A DNA stretch of 25,490 nucleotides from Phallusia fumigata (taxonomy: Eukaryota; Chordata; Ascidiacea; Phlebobranchia; Ascidiidae), in assembly GCA_008931825.1 (NCBI GenBank), contig QXVZ01033159.1:1-25490 (forward strand). Direction: 5' to 3'. The translations under genes and the position numbers were made by a program. The notes below the pieces were generated by a model, which saw only the letters and a list, made by a program, of their open reading frames with translations, was not told the origin of the DNA and ran no database searches. Shown here piece after piece: positions 19,384 through 25,490 of the stretch. How positions within the stretch are numbered: the first letter of the stretch is position 1; each line of letters starts with the position of its first letter.

Positions 19384-22300
19384 ATGAAAATATATTCCAC
19401 GATTGCTCTAATCAACATGTTTATTGTCGCCATCTCCGCCCACAAACTGCCACAAACTTCCACTCGACGACTGCAGAACGAACAGGAAGCTGCAAATGTC
19501 CAAAATCTTCGCCTTCAGTTGATGAGAAGGTTTCGAATTTCCAGAATACTTTTAAGAAAATGGAAGGTGGGGGTTTTTTTGGTGTTAAACACAGCACTTC
19601 AAACATTTTTCCCAGATTTCTAGTAAAAAGGAACATAAACACGGATTTGTAACGTAGCCTAATTAAAAACGTACCTGCCAGAGAGCTTGTACAAAGTGAA
19701 TACATTGCAATGCAAACGTTTAAACAATTTTGCGGTGATAACAACAGCAGTCATTTTTGAAACATTTGCAACAATATCTTTTTACTTTAGAAAAGCTTTC
19801 AAACTGTTTTTATTTCTCGTAAAAAACGTTTATCGAAATACAGTTTTTTTCTGTCCAGAGCAGCCATTTTGTCATCGGTTGCATATTTTTACCCCCAAAA
19901 ATATCTTGACCTTTCTCGTCTTTTTTATTGTAGAAAGAGCTTTCTGATGATTGCGCGGTGACAGTGAACTGGCCCCAGGCAAGTCTTTGACCATTTTGTT
20001 CAACAAAAAATAATTTTTTTTGAAAAACATTTTTATGTTCATCGTTAAACCGAGCAACGATAGAAGTATATTTTCCATGTGCATCTATCAATACTGTTTA
20101 TCATTCGAGTTAAGTTGATTTTACTTGTTAAAAGAAAACATAGCGACATAATTGCATTAAAACCATTCCGGAAATAGCTGCGCACCGTTAAAACGTTGGG
20201 GATGGCGCAATTGGTGGATCAAGGTTGAACGCGCTGTCGTTATTAACATGTTAATATTTGTAAACTTTGCGTACGAGGCCATTCAGCAATGGTTCTTTGA
20301 TGTGATGTATAAGGCAGGTTGATTGGTAACAAATAAGGTTAAAATGCGATAGATAATATGAGAGGGTTGCAATTCTGCAAAAAAAAATCGCGGCAAACTT
20401 GGAAACCTTAAAGTTTGAGAACCCGTGCATCATTCTTCGTCATTCACGTTTTTCTTTCGTTTCGGTATATTTTAGACAAGAACTGCGGCGGAAAACTCTC
20501 CTCCGATCCTTCCGGTTCTAACTCACTTAGAGTTGTCGCTCCACGCTCTGAAATCCCTGCTGACGAAATGTTCGAACGCGTCATCAGATTCACCTGCTCA
20601 TTTATCTTCAAGTGCTAGAACAAATTCTTCAAGTTTCTTTCAGTATTTGCGTCATGTGGAGGAATATCTACGTCGCTACGCTCAGGTTCGACATTTTGCT
20701 TTTTGCCTAGCGCAGTGATTGACAGCTTTTTTTGTTCCATGGACTCTTTTAACGGATATCTAAATCTAAAATCTTACCTCACCGAAAATTTGGGTCATAA
20801 ATCTTTGTTTGTTTCATTTTTATCCTCGGCGGGCGGAACAACGCCTGAATGCGTTATGCTCGTTATGAGTCCACCGTCGAGCCTCATTGCAGTTTCATTG
20901 AATCATTTTTTTAAAGTTGGTGTCTTCAGTTTGGGTGAACACATCGGGTCCACTGGGTTGGAGCAATGCCGCTTAAGTTTCTTGTTCAGGGAAACACAAG
21001 CGACCGAGACAGGATTAGAACCCACAACCTTGTGAGCAGTTGCGCTAACCCATAGATTCCAACTCTTTTCATTGCATTCCCCTTAGATTACTTAGGAACT
21101 TTTCATTCCTCTCTTGCTAAACCAGAAGTTATATAAAGTAATATTGAAAGGTTTAGAACCACTAGTTGTTTAGGGACCTCAGACGCGAGACTAAAAAAGT
21201 CGTCAAGGGCCAGGGCCTATTAGACCAATACAGTTTGTAAAAACTGGAAGCAGATACAAGTAGTTGGTGTGGTTATAGCGTCAAACCGTTTGAACTTGGT
21301 ATTTTTCCGAAAACATGACTTGTACGTTTGATATAATTACGTCAAGCGAAAAACCTTCCATAATAGGAATATAAACCGCATTTATCGCCTAGTGCACTTA
21401 TCACAGAATGAACACAGACATAGCGTATATTTTTACACATTACTAGCAAGGGTTTTATATCTTTATGACGGGATTCGAACCACCACTGTCTCGAATACGA
21501 ATCCTGATCAGGTGTTTGTAATTGTTGCATGTTGACAGAGCACCTTTGACCATTCGGCCAATTTTGCAACCTCGCGTCTGTAGTCAGCAACATTGTGACG
21601 TAATAATCGCTCGTTTGTGTCGTTGATAGTCAACGTACTTGCAACGAAGCAGGGAGATCCGATATAGCCGTCAGCCCCCAACGTTGATCGATCATATCAT
21701 GTCAGGTCACAACTTTTTCGACTCATTCACCCAAAAATACTTCGGATTTGCGATAAGTTTGTCTTCGCAAACGGATGTATTGATTTGTTCCCAAAATACG
21801 CTCAATGTGTAAGACATTTGACGATTTTTCTATTTTTTTACACTGACGATTGCATTTGACGTCATCGTGTAAATTCTCTGACTTAAATCCAATCAGTGGG
21901 CCGGGCGACTTGATTCAAAGTGATTTGTTTTTCGAGGGAATTTGTCGAACGCGTGTTAACTTGTCCAAATAACACGCTGAGTGACCTTCAAAAGCAGATT
22001 GAAGGTCATGACGTCACCTAACGCGTTCGGATATCTGAAAGTGTTTGACGTGCCCATCAAAATGTTTTTCAGATTATTGATGTTTTCGGCGAGTATTGGT
22101 TCTTAAACCCACGTAATGAAACGTGTTTAAACGAAAACAGACAACGTTTAAAATTCAATTCTGACACTTATGCTGTGTGGGGTTGTGTTTGACGCAAAAT
22201 CAATGTAAAATAGACACATAATTCACAGTTTGAAATAGTCTCAATAAGAAGATACAAGCCAGTACTTGTGCGGCAAAACACTTTTTTTATGTTTTCGAGT

Positions 22301-23526
22301 CATTCCTGATGACAACAACATCGTTTGTCAAAACGTAAAAAAATGTTTTACACACAAGTACTGGCTTGTATCTTTCTTTTTGCGAAGAACAATCATAATT
22401 GAAGAAAAATGTAAATCGAAACGCGCATATAAAGTGACTTACAACCAACATTTGCCGGCTTAAATAACAACTTGCAGTTGGATTGATGTGCGGTATATTT
22501 TAAGGCAATGTTGCATCAAGCCGACAGCTCTGGCTATAAATTAATTATAGGATTCCCAGATTTTGTCTTCTGCCCCGGTATGATCGGTATAAGGCCCGGA
22601 CTAACTACTTAACGGCAGACAAGGAGTTTCGCAAGATCATCGTGACCTTTACTTGTACTTATGTTTACGTATGCAAACTTATCAGATGACCTGAGCATGA
22701 AATTTTGATTTTTTTCGCTAAGAAAAAGGCAACGTGCTTGTGAAACGTAAACCTATTTGACATCAACATCAGAATTTATTAATCCTGTTTAAAAAGTTTG
22801 AATTTACGTTGCTTTTTTGGAGCTAAAACGCCATGAAAATGAATGTTTTTTGTTAATTTTGAAACAGCATTGAAAATAGATTCAACGCCATTAATTTTAA
22901 GTAGTTCTAAACCATTTTTTCTTATTGCTCATTCCGTTCTGGCCAAATGTCAATTTACCAGATTTTACCAAATTCAAATCCATCTCTTTTGGTAATTCTG
23001 ACGAACTAAATATAATCTGTGCAAACTCGACGTAACAGTTTGAGATAATTATCCACCTGCTACACCATGCCATTACCCAAATGTGGTAATTACCTCTAGG
23101 TTAAGAACTACTCACTTATCGGTGGTTTGTCATTTTTCGTAATGTTGACATAAAGAACTTCAATATTTTTTGTGCGGTTTATTGAGAACGAAACCCGAGA
23201 TTTTTTAAACCCCAGTTGTCTAATGAAAGCAATCGCGTGAGCCGAAAACAATTAAATCTAAACAAAACTTGCACTGTTTAGTGTCATCGCATTTAAACAT
23301 CTTTATTTATTTTTATGTCAAGGTCCACGCCTCGGCCACAACGTCACCACCTACGTCATCGATGACGTCACGAACGTTTACAGGTCGCTGCGTCAGCCAC
23401 CTTCATGATCACGTGAATCGGTTGCTGCGTTTGTCGCACCAGAGCCACCATAGAAATCACCACGTCGTCATTGAAGGTCATGACCTTTCGAAATTACTCG
23501 ACCGTAATTTAGCAAAGTGTCGATGA
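19384..23526 (+). CDS. Candidate secreted four-helix cytokine-like protein (4 exons, 213 aa)
   Basis: Proposed exons are 19384-19566, 19934-19978, 20476-20685 and 23323-23526 (stop TGA). All three introns are phase 0. Exon 1 encodes a signal peptide (MKIYSTIALINMFIVAISA, residues 1-19) and a basic amphipathic helix (about 33-61). Exon 2 is only 15 codons. Exon 3 holds two predicted helices (about 91-108, LELSLHALKSLLTKC; and 129-146, FFQYLRHVEEYLRRYAQ) with N-glycosylation sequons at N110 and N126 between them. Exon 4 has a further helix (167-186, CVSHLHDHVNRLLRL) and a short terminal helix ending AKCR. Cysteines are C68, C108, C169 and C212. Secreted size, four helices and a four-exon phase-0 plan with a tiny exon 2 match class I helical cytokines such as IL-2/IL-4. 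I recognise no specific orthologue. Intron 2 uses a GC donor (CAG|GCAAGT). The donors of introns 1 and 3 are weak, and intron 3 is 2.6 kb, so the exon 3-4 join is the least certain; unspliced, exon 3 would read to a stop at 20718. Confidence 0.55.
19658..19755 (+). repeat. TIR element family A, partial copy in intron 1 of the cytokine-like gene
   Basis: It contains CCTAATTAAAAACGTACCTG, CCAGAGAGCTTGTACAAAGT, GAATACATTGCAATGCAAAC and a diverged GATAACAACAGCAGTCAT end. The right arm is lost. Confidence 0.65.
20168..20235 (+). repeat. Dispersed repeat family D, copy 2 in intron 2 of the cytokine-like gene
   Basis: CCGGAAATAGCTGCGCAC, GGCGCAATTGGTGGATCAAG and GTTGAACGCGC align with 16191-16273. 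The copy is slightly shorter. Confidence 0.5.
20913..21050 (-). repeat. tRNA-derived SINE head, family C, reverse
   Basis: On the minus strand it reads GTTAGCGCAACTGCTCACAA, then GGTTGTGGGTTCTAATCCTG, TCTCGGTCGC, AAACTTAAGCGGCATTGCTC and CCAACCCAGTGGAC. It shows the tRNA-like head (A-box and B-box) more completely than the plus-strand copies, and lacks the tail. Confidence 0.6.
21464..21568 (-). repeat. tRNA-Leu-like pseudogene or tRNA-derived repeat
   Basis: The minus strand has TTGGCCGAATGGTCAAAGG, like the D-arm of type II tRNAs (Leu), and GGTTCGAATCC at 21481-21471. The acceptor strands do not pair and the T stem is only two pairs, so a functional tRNA is unlikely. It lies within intron 3 of the cytokine-like gene. 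Confidence 0.45.
22249..22374. mobile_element. Intact TIR element family B (126 bp)
   Basis: Perfect 22-bp inverted arms at 22249-22270 and 22353-22374 (arm core ATACAAGCCAGTACTTGTG) surround an AT-rich centre. It is non-coding. Related pieces are at 9315-9410 and 11682-11717, and ATAGTCTCAATAAGA precedes both this copy and the one at 9315. Confidence 0.75.
22901..23111. mobile_element. Possible hAT-like miniature element (211 bp)
   Basis: Ends GTAGTTCTAAACC and GGTTAAGAACTAC are inverted with one mismatch in 13. Repeated TTACC/GGTAA motifs lie inside. No target duplication is evident, so the boundaries are uncertain. Confidence 0.4.
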
Positions 23527-24495
23527 CGTATGTAACAAGGTCGGTTGCTAAGGCAACTGCGACGCGATCTGAAGATTAGAGCTTTCGTCTCTTTTTGCAA
23601 TTGGCAATGCAACGTAGGAAATTCGGTATTCGTGGTATTGACATATCTATGCTCCCTGCAAATGCAAGATATGCAAAATTACTTGGCTGCTCTAATAACC
23701 CTGGCCGATTGTAAACTTTGCACACGTCTAATTGAGAGCTCTTACCGTAACGTATGCATGCATTCCTGAAAAAAACATTCCTTATCAAATGTTTTATTTT
23801 GGGCACAAACTAACTGGCCTGGTTACTAACTGACTTACTTTTCACAACTTAATCAAAACAACAAAATTTCCTGTTGTTTTTAGAAATTGCTATTTGTTGA
23901 CTCGGATCAGCGAAAGCAAGATGCTTGACGATGCACGAACTTGTTGTTTTTGTTGTTGTTATTGTTGTTGTTGTTACTGTGGTTGTAGTGCGTTATCGTT
24001 TTGCCTATCAAGGACCACGGAGCTTTTCAAGAACACAAAAGTGAACCAAATTTCCAAACAGAAAATTGACATGGATTTCCTAGTTCTTTGTCGTATTGTT
24101 GTAACATACAGTGTGTATGTTACATTTAGGCAAATGCCGCATTTTGATGTTCTCCGTTTTAAATGAATACATAAAACACAATTCAATTGATTTTGTAATG
24201 TCCCGAAGAACCCTGGTGTGTTTTGAACGCTATGATTATTTGGGACGCAGATCTAGAATAACAACGTGGCAAATGTAGCAAACAATGCGAGTCTCATTTC
24301 ATGTTGATTTACTTTTATAATTAATGAGAAGTTTGGGACATATATCTAACGGATTATGATGTGACAATTAGAAAAAAGAAGCAACTAATTAGTGATTGTC
24401 AAATATAACCAACATTAAAAAGACGAACATCGATTTTGACATTGTTTTTTACCAATTTTTTCCGATATACCAAACAAAACCACTGTGCTTTGTAA
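23527..24495. other. No gene recognised; TTG microsatellite
   Basis: This stretch would hold the 3' UTR of the cytokine-like gene, but no AATAAA is present within several hundred bases of its stop. An imperfect TTG repeat occupies about 23941-23977. Other open frames are repeat-driven or featureless. Confidence 0.4.
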
Positions 24496-24503
24496 ACATG
24501 GAT

Positions 24504-24540
24504 GCCGGCACGTATGGGCAAGAGGGGGCACATTCCCTCC
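24504..24540 (-). repeat. Fragment of the GC-tipped TIR element
   Basis: GCCGGCACGTATGGGCAAGA then GGGGGCACATTCCCTCC is the reverse complement of the right end of the element at 4530-4692, with three differences. No left end is seen. Confidence 0.55.
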
Positions 24541-24895
24541 TTCACATCCCGAAAAATGTATTAATTATGTGCATTTTATCAAAACAATCCAATGAATGAA
24601 AAAGTATCTACTTCGAGACGCGAAGGAAAGAAAGTCAGATTTGCCCGTCAGGAAAATTTACCGTCGGCGCTTATTTTTGGAAATGCAAGAAGTTTTTGGC
24701 GACTGCATTGTTCGTTGCACCGTCGTCCTCAAATCAAAAGTTGTCATCTTTTCCAACTAGGCTACCTGATTTAAGTAGCGTTGACTGTCGAAAATTCATA
24801 GAAGCGACAAATAATTGTGGAGATATTATCGAGTAAAAGTTTTAGGTGTGTGACACCACTTTGAACTTAAAGGTTACTGGATAAATGTCATATTT
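24541..24895. other. No gene recognised
   Basis: One 60-codon plus-strand frame (24592-24774) starts MNEKVSTSRREGKKVRFARQ and is basic but has no recognisable motif or splice context. Confidence 0.35.
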
Positions 24896-25124
24896 AGGGT
24901 TTGCTGAAAATAGGATACTGTTTCTAAATCTACGTTAATGAATTATTTTTAAATAAACGAAGTTGTTTCAAAGCCGGGAAAGTACTTTACTGAAATGATT
25001 GTCGCCGCAGTGACATCTAGTAAGAAAACAAGTGTCATTTTATTGGCGCAGGGGGACGCTGTTAAGTTAATTTGGTTTGGGATCTGGAAAAGACGTGCAC
25101 TTACATAACATAACAAAACAGATG
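24896..25124. repeat. Direct duplicate copy 1 (229 bp), ending at an N
   Basis: Identical to 25126-25354 except one base (ATTTTATTGG here, ATTTTGTTGG in copy 2). The N at 25125 lies exactly between, so this is almost certainly an unmerged contig overlap. Confidence 0.92.
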
Positions 25125-25125
25125 N

Positions 25126-25354
25126 AGGGTTTGCTGAAAATAGGATACTGTTTCTAAATCTACGTTAATGAATTATTTTTAAATAAACGAAGTTGTTTCA
25201 AAGCCGGGAAAGTACTTTACTGAAATGATTGTCGCCGCAGTGACATCTAGTAAGAAAACAAGTGTCATTTTGTTGGCGCAGGGGGACGCTGTTAAGTTAA
25301 TTTGGTTTGGGATCTGGAAAAGACGTGCACTTACATAACATAACAAAACAGATG
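25126..25354. repeat. Direct duplicate copy 2 (229 bp)
   Basis: Second copy of 24896-25124. The remaining 136 bp to the window end hold no recognisable feature. Confidence 0.92.
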
Positions 25355-25490
25355 ATTGCAGCGGCAGATTTTATTGTTTAAAAACTTTAATAATATTTGT
25401 CTGACAAAAACGACATTGAATAGCCATTCGTATTAGCCCATATGGATGGAGATTGTTCTCTGAAATGGTTTAAAACTTTTATACCTGTGG

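Noticed and set aside
20703-21035. 110-codon plus-strand frame
   Set aside because: It runs through a reverse SINE copy and has no start, motif or splice support.
21052-21166. Possible hAT-like miniature element with TAGATTCCAAC and GTTTAGAACCACTA-like ends
   Set aside because: End similarity is loose and no target duplication could be found.
1-25490. CRISPR array, bacterial operon or viral gene content
   Set aside because: The window is intron-containing animal DNA; no regularly spaced repeats and no viral polymerase, capsid or envelope-like frames were seen.

Overview
The window is tunicate genomic DNA, almost certainly Ciona and most likely C. savignyi. The central gene is Brachyury in typical compact Ciona form, an exact copy of the 16-nt Ciona spliced leader is present, and two single-N junctions are flanked by slightly divergent or identical direct repeats, as expected when a highly heterozygous genome is assembled. 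The species call is inference; the genus call rests on the T-box protein and the leader sequence.

Layout. 1-4850 holds no recognisable gene: it carries a 706-bp hAT-like element with a nested palindrome, a tRNA-derived SINE and small terminal-inverted-repeat (TIR) elements. 4854-8328 (+) is an eight-exon gene that I assemble into a 291-residue MS4A/CD20-like four-pass membrane protein. A hAT-like element sits exactly on its exon-4 splice donor, and the spliced-leader 16-mer lies in its intron 5. 8699-8914 (-) is a candidate 71-residue secreted peptide with its own polyadenylation signal, convergent with the MS4A-like gene. 9466-9693 (-) is a weaker candidate small membrane protein. 10270-11030 is the Brachyury upstream region, and 11031-13890 (+) is Brachyury in nine coding exons (519 aa). 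14000-19050 has no gene that I can see and includes a ~0.96-kb direct duplication split by an N, best read as two haplotypes placed in tandem. 19384-23526 (+) is a four-exon gene for a 213-residue secreted, helix-rich, four-cysteine protein whose exon plan matches class I helical cytokines. 23527-25490 has no recognised gene and ends with a second N-split duplicate of 229 bp.

How the genes relate. Brachyury is the notochord-specifying T-box factor. Nothing in the sequence shows that the neighbours act with it. The MS4A-like receptor, the candidate helical cytokine and the small secreted peptide suggest signalling or immune roles, but that is inference from protein architecture. Multi-exon models were joined by hand from splice consensus, reading phase and family resemblance; no transcript evidence was available.
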